A DNA stretch of 64,000 bases from Methylotuvimicrobium sp. KM2 (GTDB taxonomy: Bacteria; Pseudomonadota; Gammaproteobacteria; Methylococcales; Methylomonadaceae). Under the pieces are notes generated by a model that saw nothing but the letters and a program-made list of their open reading frames with translations, made no database searches and was not told the origin of the DNA. Location of the stretch: positions 1,674,001 through 1,738,000 of the forward strand of contig NZ_CP150634.1 of the NCBI RefSeq assembly GCF_038051925.1, in the 5' to 3' direction. Numbering within the stretch: position 1 is the stretch's first letter; every line of letters starts with the position of its first letter. Both the position numbers and the translations under genes were made by a program. This document shows, in pieces, positions 37,110-47,839 of the stretch.

Positions 37110-37362
37110 CGCTTACTATACCTTTCGTACTTCAAAATTCGGCAGGTGACTAAGGAGGCGCCGGGGTGCTCGATCCCTCTCCTAACGCTAGGTGAGGGAC
37201 CAGCATGGAGCTGGCATAGAGCCTACATGGACGTCTTCACCCAGCACCTAAATTCCACAGCCCATTGGCTAGAATTAATTGTCTTGGATAATTTAAATGC
37301 TGGGTTCACGGCGTCCTTTGATGGGCGGGCCCCCCGGCGCCGAATTTTGATCTGCGATGTAT
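37110..37362 (+). repeat. Dispersed palindromic repeat, family I, carrying two extra modules
   Basis: Runs from tacctttcgtacttcaaaat to gccgaattttgatctgcgatg. Holds the hairpin ccctctccta / taggtgaggg after gtgctcgat, then ccagcatggagctgg, then the core with the 64-bp insertion, then the distal arm. It is the most elaborate copy in the window. Confidence 0.88.
37241..37304. mobile_element. 64-bp palindromic insertion flanked by TTCAC duplication
   Basis: Starts ccagcacctaaat and ends atttaaatgctggg. Flanked by TTCAC on both sides (37236-37240 and 37305-37309), whereas empty copies have a single TTCAC before ggcgtcc. The same 64-bp length and site recur at 11754-11817 and 58319-58382, with a different interior here. 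Confidence 0.75.
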
Positions 37363-37395
37363 AATCGTAACCCGACCTATTCTACGTCTTTTCCT

Positions 37396-37788
37396 TTAAC
37401 GCATTGCCGCACGAGCCGCTTCAGCCAAAAAACCGGAGCGCGTTGCGCCGTGCGCTTTCGCATAGCGATCGATTCTCGCCAACAACAGGCGCGGCAGCGT
37501 GATGTTGATTTTCTCGGCGGGGCCGAAGTATTTTTCAACCGGAACGTCGACGAATGCCCAAACGCCGCCTGAATAATCCGGATTGGATAGGTGCTCTGCA
37601 ATCGGTTTGCAACCAGGAATATCGGCTCCGTCTTCAATCAATGTTTCAATGTGACAATCAATCGCTTCAGCAACGGAAGCCAATGCATCGTCAAGGGTGT
37701 CGCCCGCCGAAAAACAGCCCGGCAAGTCGGGGACGGTAACGCCGTAACGAACGCCGTCATCGGTATGCAATACTACAGAAAATCGCAT
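37396..37788 (-). CDS. hicB: HicB-family antitoxin
   Basis: 130 residues. N-terminal degenerate RNase-H-like HicB fold: DDGVRYGVTVPDLPGCFSAGDTLDDALASVAEAI. C-terminal ribbon-helix-helix DNA-binding domain: INITLPRLLLARIDRYAKAHGATRSGFLAEAAR. Neutralises HicA and represses the operon in known systems. Lies 9 bases downstream of hicA. Confidence 0.92.
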   Translation of the reverse strand: MRFSVVLHTDDGVRYGVTVPDLPGCFSAGDTLDDALASVAEAIDCHIETLIEDGADIPGCKPIAEHLSNPDYSGGVWAFVDVPVEKYFGPAEKINITLPRLLLARIDRYAKAHGATRSGFLAEAARAAMR

Positions 37789-37797
37789 GATAACCTC

Positions 37798-37980
37798 TTA
37801 TTTCCATCCCGCCTGTTTGCGAATGCTGTTCAGCGTACCGGCGGGAATGTCGCTGTCAGGATGTTTGACCGTCACCAAGCCGGGTTTATCCGGGTACTTG
37901 AACTGGTGATGTGAGCCTTTGATTCGCGCCAGAATCCAGCCGTCGGCTTCAAGTTGCTTGATGAGTTGTTTACTGTCCAT
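37798..37980 (-). CDS. hicA: HicA-family mRNA interferase toxin
   Basis: 60 residues, the usual HicA size. dsRBD-like fold with DGWILARIKGSHHQFKYP containing the catalytic His, then LVTVKHPDSDIPAGTLNSIRKQAGW. Known HicA toxins cleave mRNA. First gene of the hicAB pair; the next 180 bp upstream hold the promoter zone shared with the divergent nuclease gene. Confidence 0.92.
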   Translation of the reverse strand: MDSKQLIKQLEADGWILARIKGSHHQFKYPDKPGLVTVKHPDSDIPAGTLNSIRKQAGWK

Positions 37981-38164
37981 GATGGTTATTATAATTACTC
38001 AATAAAAAGTATCAACACTATAACCACCGTTGGTGTTGACATAAAGCACCAAAAAAGCCGGGTAGCCGTAACCCAGCCTACGCGAACAGCCCAGAGAAAA
38101 CGCTCAAACTGGGAATTGCTGCTACGCGAATTCCATTGATGTTTTTTATCCGAATAGGCGTAAA

Positions 38165-39181
38165 ATGACAGATCCAGTATTGACTTCTATATTTAGTGTC
38201 ATGAACGAATCCGTCCCGGACGAATACGATAGCCCTTGGAAAAAAGCCGTCGAGCGCTACTTTCCGGAATTCATGGCGTTTTATTTTCCGGACGCCGCGA
38301 AGCTGATTGATTGGACCCAAGCCTATACGTTTTTGGATCAGGAATTACGAGCGGTCGTTCGGGATGCGACGTTAGGGAAACGCTTCGTCGATAAATTGGT
38401 CCAAGTGACGTTGCTCGAAGGCGCTGAGCAATGGGTCTATATTCATGTCGAAGTGCAGGGTGCTAAACAAGCGCGTTTTGCCAAGCGCATGTTTACCTAT
38501 AATTACCGGATTTTCGATCGTTATGACCGTCCCGTGGCAAGTTTGGCGGTGTTGGCTGACGAGCATCCCGGTTGGAAGCCCGATCGCTTCGGCTATAGCA
38601 TACTGGGCAGCGAGACTTCGATTCGGTTTCCCGTCGCCAAGATTACCGATTATCATGATCGTTTGGAAGCTTTGTTGACTCAGCATAATCCGTTTGCGAT
38701 TGTGACGGCGGCTCATATCCTGACCCAGCAAACGCGAGGCGATGATAGTTACCGTTTTCAGGCTAAATGGCGTCTAATACGCTTGCTTTATGAGCGGGGC
38801 TGGGACAAGCAGCGTGTGATTGATCTTTTTCAGGTGATCGACTGGATGATGAGGTTGCCGAAAGATCTGGAGCGGGAATTGTGGCATAACATTAATGAAC
38901 TCGAGGAGTGCGGCAAAATGCAATATATATCAAGTGTGGAACGTATTGGTATCGAAAAAGGCATGGAAAAAGGTATGGAAAAGGGCAGGGAAAAAGGAAA
39001 ATTGGAGGCGGAGCAAAACACACTGCGGCGCCAGATTTCCCGGCGTTTTAAAACCTCACCCGCCTGGGTAGATGAGCGTATTGCACAGGCAGGTCAAAGC
39101 GAATTAGAGCAATGGTTGGACAACATTATCGATGCGCCTACGATAGAAGCGGTGTTCGAGTCCGATAATTCAACGCATTGA
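38165..39181 (+). CDS. Rpn/COG5464-like putative PD-(D/E)XK nuclease
   Basis: 338 residues. N-terminal PD-(D/E)XK-like domain with DSPWKKAVERYFPEFMAFYFP, LDQELRAVVRDATLGKRFVDKL and VYIHVEVQGAKQARFAKRMF; the E-x-Q of the core motif is present. Middle helical region ends in SVERIGIEKG, followed by a short MEKG tandem repeat and a basic C-terminus. Relatives are the recombination-promoting nuclease (Rpn) group, often multi-copy and linked to mobile regions. Family assignment is by pattern only. Confidence 0.7.
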   Translation: MTDPVLTSIFSVMNESVPDEYDSPWKKAVERYFPEFMAFYFPDAAKLIDWTQAYTFLDQELRAVVRDATLGKRFVDKLVQVTLLEGAEQWVYIHVEVQGAKQARFAKRMFTYNYRIFDRYDRPVASLAVLADEHPGWKPDRFGYSILGSETSIRFPVAKITDYHDRLEALLTQHNPFAIVTAAHILTQQTRGDDSYRFQAKWRLIRLLYERGWDKQRVIDLFQVIDWMMRLPKDLERELWHNINELEECGKMQYISSVERIGIEKGMEKGMEKGREKGKLEAEQNTLRRQISRRFKTSPAWVDERIAQAGQSELEQWLDNIIDAPTIEAVFESDNSTH

Positions 39182-39229
39182 TGGTCGGATTCTGGTTGGG
39201 TTATGGCTCCCCTCTTTGCTTGGGAATGC

Positions 39230-39325
39230 AGTCTAGGTAGGTCGGGTTAGCGTAGCGTAACCCGACATTTTGTGCGGATGCGTCGGGTTACGGCTCGCGC
39301 CTAACCCGACCTACGATGCTTGGGG
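39230..39325. repeat. Long inverted repeat, family VIII
   Basis: gtaggtcgggttagcg at the left and taacccgacctac at the right, with a second inner pair taacccgac / gtcgggtta. Half copies occur near 28118 and 37369. Lies in the 220-bp gap before the Uma2 gene, followed by a small hairpin gggaagttccagcttccc. Confidence 0.75.
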
Positions 39326-39402
39326 ACGCAGTGCGGGAAGTTCCAGCTTCCCGCAGCCAATAGACTGTTCAATCGTATTCGTTAAAGACAAATAGGTGTG
39401 AA

Positions 39403-39963
39403 ATGGATTTACCTCAATTGAAACCGGCGACGTATCAGGATTTGTGTGCGGTGCCGGACAATATGATTGCGGAAATCATCGGTGGCGCTTTATATACGCA
39501 ACCGCGTCCTTCGCCGCGGCATGCTAGGGCTTCGTCTTCGTTGGGGGATGAAATTGTCAGTCCTTTTGATAAGGGGAGAGGAGGCCCGGGCGGCTGGTGG
39601 ATTCTCGATGAGCCTGAATGTCATTTGGGTTTCGATATTTTGGTTCCTGATTTGGCCGGTTGGCGGCGCGAACATCTGCCGAGATTGCCGGAAGGCGCAT
39701 ATTTCGAATTGGCGCCGGATTGGGTTTGCGAGGTGCTTTCGTCCGGTACGGCGCGGATCGATCGCGTCGAAAAAATGCCGATTTACGCCCGGGAGGGCGT
39801 TGCTCATGTGTGGTTGATCGATCCGGTGTTGCGTATTCTCGAGGTTTTTGAGAATACCGAGTCCGGTTGGTTGTTGCTGGGCGTATTCGAAAACGACGAT
39901 GCGATTTCGATCGCGCCGTTCGATGCGATTACCTTCAATCTAAGCGTTCTATGGGTTGATTGA
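39403..39963 (+). CDS. Uma2-family (DUF820) putative restriction-endonuclease-fold protein
   Basis: 186 residues. Typical Uma2 order: ATYQDLCAVPDNMIAEIIGGALY, then FDILVPDLAGWRREHLP, WVCEVLSSGTARIDRVEKMPIYAREGVAHVWLIDP and LEVFE. The PD-(D/E)XK-like core D...E-x-L is present (VPDLAG, CEVLS). Function is unproven; members are abundant in filamentous cyanobacteria and some methanotrophs and often lie in accessory regions. Confidence 0.85.
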   Translation: MDLPQLKPATYQDLCAVPDNMIAEIIGGALYTQPRPSPRHARASSSLGDEIVSPFDKGRGGPGGWWILDEPECHLGFDILVPDLAGWRREHLPRLPEGAYFELAPDWVCEVLSSGTARIDRVEKMPIYAREGVAHVWLIDPVLRILEVFENTESGWLLLGVFENDDAISIAPFDAITFNLSVLWVD

Positions 39964-40232
39964 GAAACAGGCGATCAGCAATTACGTGGTTGGTAAGGTC
40001 GTTCAGCCAAGTCGCACACATTATTGAAACGCGTCATTCCGGTAGCCCCTGACGTAATGAAAAGTTGCAACAAATATCTATGGTTTTAGTAGAGCGAACT
40101 CGACAATCCCGTTAAAAGTATTGCTCGCACAAGCCGTTTTGTTTCTAGGTCATTCACCCAAGAAATTGTTTTAACAATACGCTCTGGCTAATATAGTCGC
40201 TATTGATTAGTGTTTTTTATGGAGCCATTAAG

Positions 40233-40655
40233 ATGGCACTCGCCCAAGAAGATTTAATACAAATACAAAAGCTCATCGATCAAAGTATTGCGGCGCGTCC
40301 GAAAGTGGTTAATGCGAATGTACGTTATGAGCTTGAGCTTCGTGAGCGTATCGTTCGTGTCGAGGAAGAGCTGAAACATCAGCGAGAGTTGATGATGCAA
40401 GGCTTTGAGATGACTCAAAAGCGTTTCGAGCAAGTCGATAAGCGTTTTGAAGAAATGCGTTCCGATATGAATAATCGTTTTCAACAAGTCGATAAGCGTT
40501 TTGAGCAAGTTGATAAGCGATTCGAACAAGTCGATAAGCGTTTTGAACAAATGGACAAGCATTTAACCGCTATTACCCGACGCATGGATAGGTTTATGTT
40601 TTGGTCGTTAGGTTTAACCGTGTCCGCCGTTATCGCTATCGTTAAATTGGCTTAG
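40233..40655 (+). CDS. Coiled-coil protein with C-terminal membrane helix
   Basis: 140 residues from the ATG at 40233, with GGAG 9 bases upstream. Nearly all helical: RVEEELKHQRELMMQGFEMTQ, then repeated heptads of the type QVDKRFE encoded by 21-bp DNA repeats (about 40477-40560). A tail anchor (MFWSLGLTVSAVIAIVKLA) follows. Such heptad proteins are often annotated as DUF1640-like or t-SNARE-like; no function is assigned. Confidence 0.7.
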   Translation: MALAQEDLIQIQKLIDQSIAARPKVVNANVRYELELRERIVRVEEELKHQRELMMQGFEMTQKRFEQVDKRFEEMRSDMNNRFQQVDKRFEQVDKRFEQVDKRFEQMDKHLTAITRRMDRFMFWSLGLTVSAVIAIVKLA

Positions 40656-40814
40656 GTGGTAGCGAAGGCGCTATTGGATGAATAATATTCCACACCCAGT
40701 CTAAGATGTAATTATTCACCCCCCCTATCGTTTCCACGCAGAGCGTCAATGCCATTAAGTTAAGGTCCTTGGAGTTTTATTCCCCTCTTTGAAAAAGAGT
40801 GGCTGGGGGAGATT

Positions 40815-41050
40815 TTTCCTCGTTCCCATCGCTCCAGCGTGGGAACGCATACCAATCCGGTTTCGACAGCCAAGGTACGGATTCCCACGGAGGACCGTGG
40901 GAACCAGAAAATTCCCAATTTGGGGATCAAAAAGGGTGTGGGGTGTGCTTGGCGAGGATGTCGGCAGCAGGGAGCTGCCGTCAAGCCCCCATGGATGGGT
41001 TTACGGCGTTCCTCGACAGGCATACCCCACACCCTAAGATCGGCGAAAAT
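40815..41050. repeat. Family V palindrome followed by family II repeat
   Basis: 40815-40905 has gttcccatcgctccagcgtgggaac and its partner half. 40930-41040 is a family II repeat with arms gggtgtggggtgtgc and gcataccccacaccc and the hairpin gcagcagggagctgc. The gap 40656-41078 holds no supported gene. Confidence 0.75.
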
Positions 41051-41078
41051 GCTCAAACTGGGAATTGCTGCCCGGAGT

Positions 41079-41300
41079 CTATGCCGCAGACGAATCGGAT
41101 GGCTCTGTATGATGAGGGGCTTTCTGCAGTTTTCTCATTTGGCTAGGCGTTTCGCCGTTAATCATAATTAGTACCGGAACGAATAAAAGCAGAATAATCG
41201 CCGTCGTATAAAAGCCTTTGTTTATGATCCCCGCCAGCCAAAGACAGCCGAGGCTTCCCCAGACCATGCGCATTGGCCCGGGTAGTTTGATTTCGGGCAT
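41079..41300 (-). CDS. Small two-helix membrane protein
   Basis: 73 residues. Two hydrophobic segments (VWGSLGCLWLAGIINKG and TTAIILLLFVPVLIMI) and a short hydrophilic C-terminus. Not recognised. It starts 15 bases after the dapE stop and is probably the last gene of that operon. Confidence 0.55.
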   Translation of the reverse strand: MPEIKLPGPMRMVWGSLGCLWLAGIINKGFYTTAIILLLFVPVLIMINGETPSQMRKLQKAPHHTEPSDSSAA

Positions 41301-41314
41301 GCTACCCTCCGAGT

Positions 41315-42445
<1,131 letters not shown>

Positions 42446-42847
42446 TTATGTACGGCAGGTTTTGTAGCGTATTTCGTTGTTATTGAATGAGGCATTTTCG
42501 CTAATTTCCAAACTCTTTGCTCGGAATTGCAATGCGAGAAGCTTTAATTTCTCGAAGTTGGCTAGCTGGGTCTTTCCTATAATAGGACGGGGTTTGTCAT
42601 CCATACGCATCAAGTTAAAAACGGCCAACCCGCATCCGCTCTTTTCCAAGATGCTATTAAAGTATGTAGCCCGTATACAGCATAGCGAATACGGGAATGG
42701 CGCGGCTTCGAACTTCCCGGATTGCGCTGCGCTCCATCCGGGCTACGTTGCTGCCATGCCTATGCAGGACGGGATTTGCAACCCCGTCCAAAGCATTTTG
42801 ACTGTGTTCAAAGCAAACCAAAGCGTTCGAGGCGGCTTGAAAAGGAG
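42446..42847. repeat. Repeat-filled gap between dapE and the ArsC-like gene
   Basis: 42600-42640 and 42755-42845 match parts of 54870-55380 (gggatttgcaaccccgtcc, gtgttcaaagcaaacc). 42665-42750 is a palindromic unit with gtagcccg / cgggctac ends, like 62915-63003. Open frames on both strands here look repeat-derived and are not called. Confidence 0.65.
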
Positions 42848-43195
42848 TTAGAGGTCAAATTCGGCTTGATATTGTTCAGCCTTAAAGCCGACGATCAGTT
42901 GGCCGCCGTTGTCTAGCACTGGGCGTTTGATCAGTGTCGGCGTTTCGAGCATCAATTTTAAAGCCTTGTCTTCGTTCAGGTCCGCTTTTTGCATCTCGTC
43001 GAGTTGCCGCCAACTGGTGCTGCGCTGGTTGAGCAAGGTTTGCCAGTCGCTTCGAGCCAAAAAGTTTTTCAGCAATTCGACCGTCAAGCCGTCTTCCCGG
43101 TAATCGTGAAAGCGGTAATCGATGCCGTTTTGGTCGAGCCACTTTCGGGCTTTTTTGATCGTGTCGCAGTTTTTGATTCCGTAAAGTATAGGCAT
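42848..43195 (-). CDS. ArsC/YffB-family thioredoxin-like reductase
   Basis: 115 residues. N-terminal active-site region YGIKNCDTIKKARKWLDQNGIDYRFHDYR with the single Cys, then TLLNQRSTSWRQL and TPTLIKRPVLDNGG, the conserved LIKRP loop of ArsC/Spx/YffB proteins. True arsenate reduction is not implied; YffB-type proteins are glutathione-dependent-reductase-like. Genomic coupling with dapE is known in proteobacteria. Confidence 0.88.
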   Translation of the reverse strand: MPILYGIKNCDTIKKARKWLDQNGIDYRFHDYREDGLTVELLKNFLARSDWQTLLNQRSTSWRQLDEMQKADLNEDKALKLMLETPTLIKRPVLDNGGQLIVGFKAEQYQAEFDL

Positions 43196-43204
43196 GGCTC
43201 GGGT

Positions 43205-43447
43205 TTATAATTCGCTATATAGCAGTTCATCTAGGCTAGGTAGGGTTTTATCCGCTTTAAGGCGGTTTTTATACAGCTCGATGAATTCCATTAAGGCTTG
43301 CTCGAGATCGGCGAGCGTTTCTTCTTCGTACTCCTTTTCGTCTACCGGCAGTTCCGGCGAATCGAGATAATCCTTTTGTATGGCAATTTCGCTGTTGATC
43401 GAAAGCATTGCGTAGATAACGGCATCATTGGATAAATTTTCTGTCAT
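43205..43447 (-). CDS. Small acidic hypothetical protein
   Basis: 80 residues, rich in Glu/Asp and Leu, predicted helical (DEKEYEEETLADLEQALMEFIELYKNRL). No recognisable domain. Its stop lies 9 bases before the ArsC-like start, so it is probably the first gene of the arsC-like/dapE operon or a leader gene. Confidence 0.6.
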   Translation of the reverse strand: MTENLSNDAVIYAMLSINSEIAIQKDYLDSPELPVDEKEYEEETLADLEQALMEFIELYKNRLKADKTLPSLDELLYSEL

Positions 43448-43526
43448 GGTCGAGGTGTGGTTGGTTAAGAGTTAAAGAGTTTTGTAGGGGCACGCGTCGC
43501 TTAACTTGTTCGGTTTGCGGAAAAAA

Positions 43527-44105
43527 TCAGCGTTCGGCGAAATGCTTGGTTATGTCGGCATTGTCGACTTGATAATAAATGTCCTCAACCGAAATCGATA
43601 CGTCTAGCGAAGCAAAGTGGACGTCATCGCCTAGGTAGTAATAAGTCGACTGCCAGTGATCTTTTTTTCTGAAAACTTCGATTTCGCAATGTTCTTGTTC
43701 GATGATCGCATATTCTTCCAAACTAGGAATATTCTGATAAGTCAAACGTTTATAAGTTTTATCGAATTTCCGGGTGCTTTCGGATAAAACCTCGACAATC
43801 AAAATCGGTGCGCTTTTGTAGTATTCATGTTCGTTGTCTTCTTCGCAAACGACCATGACATCCGGGTAAAAAAAATCGCCGCCGGCTTTGACTTTCATAT
43901 CCGACATGAAGGTTTTACAAGGCGAGCCTTTTAGACGGTTTTTCAATTCGGAAAAAACGTTGCCCGACACTAGATTGTGGTTTTCATTCGCGCCGGCCAT
44001 CGCATAGACTTCACCATTGATTAATTCATGTCTAGTCTTGGCTTCTTGTTCGCCATGGAGATAATCTTCCTCGCTTATAAAGTGCTCGGCTCGTTTTAAG
44101 CTCAT
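43527..44105 (-). CDS. Uma2-family (DUF820) putative nuclease-fold protein
   Basis: 192 residues. Uma2 landmarks: EHFISEEDYLHGEQEAKTRHELINGEVYAMAG, KVKAGGDFFYPDVMVVCEE, APILIVEVLSESTRKFDKTYKRLTY and EYAIIEQE. The core acidic residues (YPDVMV, VEVLS) are intact. Only distantly like the Uma2 protein at 39403, so not a recent duplication. Function unknown. Confidence 0.87.
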   Translation of the reverse strand: MSLKRAEHFISEEDYLHGEQEAKTRHELINGEVYAMAGANENHNLVSGNVFSELKNRLKGSPCKTFMSDMKVKAGGDFFYPDVMVVCEEDNEHEYYKSAPILIVEVLSESTRKFDKTYKRLTYQNIPSLEEYAIIEQEHCEIEVFRKKDHWQSTYYYLGDDVHFASLDVSISVEDIYYQVDNADITKHFAER

Positions 44106-44199
44106 CAGTGATTTACCGTTTTAATCGCCGGTCGCTCTCAGAACCAGGCGCTGCCTCGGGGCGGATTTATGATTCCCCGCTAGGCTATGAAAGTATTAA

Positions 44200-44462
44200 T
44201 ATACCTTTCGCACTTCAAATTTCGGCAGTGCCTAAGGAGGCGTCGGGGTGTTCGGCCCCTCACCTAGCGCTAGGTGAGGGGCTGGCATAGAGCCTACATG
44301 GATGTATTCACGGCGTCCTCTGACGGGCACCCCGGTGCCGAATTTCGATCTCCGATGGGTATATTACGAACTTACCATGAAGAGCATGAAGTGACATGAA
44401 GGATGAGTTAGTGGGTTTTTAGCTTTTTCTTCATTACCTTCATGTTCTCCATGGTAAATAAT
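44200..44462. repeat. Family I repeat (44200-44355) plus atgaag-type inverted repeat
   Basis: Family I copy from tacctttcgcacttcaaatt to gatctccgatg, carrying the hairpin ccctcaccta / taggtgaggg instead of the usual long internal arm. 44375-44460 is an inverted repeat with accatgaagagcatgaag and ccttcatgttctccatggt. No gene lies in 44106-44540. Confidence 0.85.
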
Positions 44463-44540
44463 TTTTTATCTTTTATCCGCCAATACTTCGCAGCCTTTGG
44501 GGCGTGGCAACGGAGTAATGCGTATCAGGCAAATTGCGAA

Positions 44541-45359
44541 TCAATCGCGCAGTAATTCGTTAATGCCGGTTTTGCTACGAGTTTTTTCGTCGACCTGCTT
44601 GATGATCACCGCGCAGTATAGGCTGTATTTGCCGTCCGAGGAAGGTAAGTTGCCCGGTACGACGACCGATCCTGCAGGTACGCGGCCGTAGGTGATCTCG
44701 CCGGTCATACGGTTATAGATCTTGGTGCTTTGGCCGATGTAAACGCCCATCGAAATGACCGAGCCTTCTTCGACGACCACGCCTTCAACGATTTCCGAGC
44801 GTGCGCCGATGAAACAGTTGTCTTCGATAATGGTCGGTCCCGCTTGCAAAGGTTCAAGCACGCCGCCGATGCCGACGCCGCCTGATAAATGTACGTTTTT
44901 ACCGATTTGCGCGCACGATCCAACCGTGACCCAGGTATCGACCATCGTGCCGCTGTCGACATAAGCGCCGATGTTGACGTAAGAGGGCATCAATACCGCT
45001 CCAGGCGCTATGTAGGAGCCGTGGCGAGCATTCGCATTGGGCACGACGCGTACGCCGGCTTTGGCGAAATCGCCCGGCGTATAAGACGCGAATTTGGTTT
45101 CGACCTTGTCGTAATAACGGTTGACGCCGCCGTCCATGACGCGGTTCTCATTGACGCGGAACGACAATAACACCGCCTTTTTGAGCCATTGGTTAACGAC
45201 CCATTCGCCGTCGATTTTTTCAGCGACGCGGGCCTTGCCGCTGTCGAGTAGATTGATTGCTTCTTTTATGGTCTCGCGCAATTCGGGATAAACGTTGACC
45301 GGTGTGATGTCGGCACGGTTTTCAAAGGCGGTATTAATAATATTCTCTAGTTCTGACAT
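44541..45359 (-). CDS. dapD: 2,3,4,5-tetrahydropyridine-2,6-dicarboxylate N-succinyltransferase
   Basis: Succinylates tetrahydrodipicolinate in the DAP pathway. 272 residues from the ATG at 45359 ([15 protein letters not shown]), the canonical length. Left-handed beta-helix with hexapeptide repeats: [58 protein letters not shown] and [20 protein letters not shown]. Directly downstream of dapC. Confidence 0.96.
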   Translation of the reverse strand: MSELENIINTAFENRADITPVNVYPELRETIKEAINLLDSGKARVAEKIDGEWVVNQWLKKAVLLSFRVNENRVMDGGVNRYYDKVETKFASYTPGDFAKAGVRVVPNANARHGSYIAPGAVLMPSYVNIGAYVDSGTMVDTWVTVGSCAQIGKNVHLSGGVGIGGVLEPLQAGPTIIEDNCFIGARSEIVEGVVVEEGSVISMGVYIGQSTKIYNRMTGEITYGRVPAGSVVVPGNLPSSDGKYSLYCAVIIKQVDEKTRSKTGINELLRD

Positions 45360-45372
45360 GATTTTCCGTTGT

Positions 45373-46569
45373 TTATAGCGTGTGAATGAAATTTCTAATG
45401 CGCTCTGCGGCATCGATGCATTCGTCGATCGGCGCCACTAAGGCTATCCTGACGTGATTCCGGCCGGGATCGGATTCGTTGAACGGTCTGGATAAATAAC
45501 TGCCCGGCAAGACTGTTATATTTTCGGATGCAAACAGCTGTTGTGCAAATTGAATTTCGGATACCGGCGTTTTTAGCCAGATATAGAAACTTGCCGGAGG
45601 GATGGTAACGGCAGTAGCTTCGGATAATATATCTTTGAATGCACTAAATTTTTCCCGGTATAACTGACGGTTGTCGACGACATGCGCTTCATCGCGCCAG
45701 GCAGCTATGCTGGCATGTTGCGTCGGCACCGGCATCGCGCAGCCATGGTAGGTGCGGTATTGAAAATAACGCTGCAGAATTTCCGCGTCTCCGGCGACGA
45801 AGCCCGATCGCAAACCCGGCGCATTCGAGCGCTTCGAAAGGCTGTGGAAAATCACGCAGCGTTTAAATTCGGTGTTGCCGATCGCAATGGCCGCCTCCAA
45901 AAGTCCGGTTGGCGGGTTGTTTTCGTCGGCATAAATTTCGCTGTAGCATTCGTCCGACGCAATTACGAAATCGAAGCGCTCGGCCAATTCGATCAAATGT
46001 TCCAGCTGTGTTTGAGGGATGACCGCACCGGTCGGATTGCCCGGCGAGCAAATATACAACAACTGGCAACGTCGCCAAACCGATTCGGGGACAGTGTCGA
46101 AGTCGGGTAGGTAAGCGTTTTCCATGGTCGTATTCAGGAAATAAGGCTGTGCTCCGGCTAGTAAAGCCGCGCCTTCGTAAATTTGGTAAAACGGATTCGG
46201 ATTTAAGACCAACGGTTTTTCGCTCGGTTCGACGAGGCATTGCGCGAACGAAAACAAGGCTTCGCGGGTTCCGTTAACCGGCAGTATTTGTGTTTCGGGA
46301 TCGAGTAAATCAACCGGTATTTGAAAGCGACTCGCGATCCATTCGGCCATCGCTTGTCGGAGTTCCGGCAATCCGCGCGTCGATGGATAAGCCGATAGAC
46401 CGTGCATATGCGTGATGAGCGCTTCTTGAATGATGTGTGGCGTAATGTGTTTGGGTTCGCCTATCGACAGCGCGATGTGAGCTTTATCGGCAGCCGGAAC
46501 GATGCCCTGTTTGAGCCGAGCTAGCTTTTCGAACGGGTAAGGCTGTAGATGCTTTAAATTTGGATTCAT
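45373..46569 (-). CDS. dapC: Succinyldiaminopimelate transaminase
   Basis: PLP-dependent class I/II aminotransferase, 398 residues, converting N-succinyl-2-amino-6-ketopimelate with glutamate. Seen: [45 protein letters not shown], the SDECYSEIY segment and the PLP-lysine region [17 protein letters not shown]. Lies 13 bases upstream of dapD and abuts the M48 protease gene. Product type supported by both sequence and neighbour. Confidence 0.93.
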   Translation of the reverse strand: MNPNLKHLQPYPFEKLARLKQGIVPAADKAHIALSIGEPKHITPHIIQEALITHMHGLSAYPSTRGLPELRQAMAEWIASRFQIPVDLLDPETQILPVNGTREALFSFAQCLVEPSEKPLVLNPNPFYQIYEGAALLAGAQPYFLNTTMENAYLPDFDTVPESVWRRCQLLYICSPGNPTGAVIPQTQLEHLIELAERFDFVIASDECYSEIYADENNPPTGLLEAAIAIGNTEFKRCVIFHSLSKRSNAPGLRSGFVAGDAEILQRYFQYRTYHGCAMPVPTQHASIAAWRDEAHVVDNRQLYREKFSAFKDILSEATAVTIPPASFYIWLKTPVSEIQFAQQLFASENITVLPGSYLSRPFNESDPGRNHVRIALVAPIDECIDAAERIRNFIHTL

Positions 46570-47354
46570 TATTTACTGCAGCGAGGTTGTTTGCCTTGAG
46601 CGACTGCCTGTTTTTGAATTTCCAATGCTCTTGGCATGGCATTTTGCAATTCTTGAATTCGAGTGGCGTGTGCGGGGTGTGTAGACATGAATTCCGGCGG
46701 TTGTTGACCGTCGCCGGCTCGCGCCATCTTTTGCCACAGTATAACGCTTTGGCGGGGGTCGAAACCGGCCTTGGCCATCAAGTCGAGGCCTATTTTATCG
46801 GCTTCGTTTTCATGCAGTCGGCTGTAGGGCAATAGCACGCCGTACTGGGCGCCGACACCGAGCAGTCCGAGAGCCGTTTGGCCCAATACGGTTTGGGGGG
46901 CGCTGACGGCTTGAATCAATGCCATGCCTGAGCTGACCGCCATTTGCTGCGAAACGCGTTCGTTGCTGTGCCTTGCCAAAACATGGCCGATTTCGTGACC
47001 GATGATAGAGGCCAATTGGTCTTGATTGTCGACGAAGTTGACCATGCCTGAATGCACACCGATTTTATTACCGGGCAAGGCGAAGGCGTTCAAGCTGTTG
47101 TCTTCGAATACAACGACTTCCCAATTGCCTCCGACTTCCCGGATGACCGCATTGGATACGCAAGTAACAAATTGAGTGTGCCTCTGATTGCTGCTAATCG
47201 GAGTTTCTTTTTTTAAGCTGTCGAAAGCCTGAAGCCCCATTTGATTGAGTTGGGTATCGGGCATGAATGCGAATTGCGTTCTGCCTGTCGGGCTGGTGGC
47301 GCAAGCGTTCAATAATAGGGTGACGCTAAGTGCCAGTGAGATTTTATTAAACAT
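46569..47354 (-). CDS. M48-family metallopeptidase, lipoprotein (LoiP/YggG-like)
   Basis: 261 residues. Lipoprotein signal peptide with lipobox LLNAC, so probably anchored to the outer membrane facing the periplasm. Zinc motif HEIGHVLARHS and third ligand region ENEADKIGLDLMAKAGFDP. Periplasmic M48 proteases degrade or repair outer-membrane proteins. Ends by overlapping the dapC start by one base. The gap 47355-47839 upstream shows no gene; it probably contains this gene's and the fhc promoters. Confidence 0.92.
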   Translation of the reverse strand: MFNKISLALSVTLLLNACATSPTGRTQFAFMPDTQLNQMGLQAFDSLKKETPISSNQRHTQFVTCVSNAVIREVGGNWEVVVFEDNSLNAFALPGNKIGVHSGMVNFVDNQDQLASIIGHEIGHVLARHSNERVSQQMAVSSGMALIQAVSAPQTVLGQTALGLLGVGAQYGVLLPYSRLHENEADKIGLDLMAKAGFDPRQSVILWQKMARAGDGQQPPEFMSTHPAHATRIQELQNAMPRALEIQKQAVAQGKQPRCSK

Positions 47355-47839
47355 AATGCGGTACCCTTTGCCGAATTGAAGACGTTAGGTTGATCAGGAA
47401 TAGATATGCGATTATCGTCGAAAATATGCCCTAAACAGACAAGTCAAATTTCGGTGTCTGCATACGCTAAAGGCGAAAAATGAAGGGCGATGGGTTTATA
47501 CTGCGAGATCGCCGTAATCTGCAATGAGTATTCGTAATTTCGATCAATATTTTAACGTAACTCGATAATGAAGGTTCGAAAAAGTATTCAAGAAGATTTT
47601 AACCAGACAATGGTGAGGTTATGTCGTGTTTTCAAAGTTGATTGATTTGTCGGGCTCTGGATCTATGGTTGTCTGTACAGGATGAATGAAAAATTCTAAG
47701 CGGGAATTGCCGGGTGAAACGGGACAGGGCCGTTATTTCGGGTTAAAATGTTTGCTGTTGCTGTAGTGCCGGTTCGCGTTAATCGTTTACTCGGCATGGC
47801 TAAATCTAAATCAATTAAAGATATAAAGAGGAAACGCGC

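Noticed and set aside
40233..40655. Coiled-coil protein considered as a phage tail fibre or chemotaxis receptor fragment
   Set aside because: No other phage or receptor feature is nearby; only heptads and a tail helix are visible.
42446..42851. Open frames of 124 and 67 codons on opposite strands
   Set aside because: They cover repeat segments shared with 54870-55380 and 62915-63003 and show no domain.
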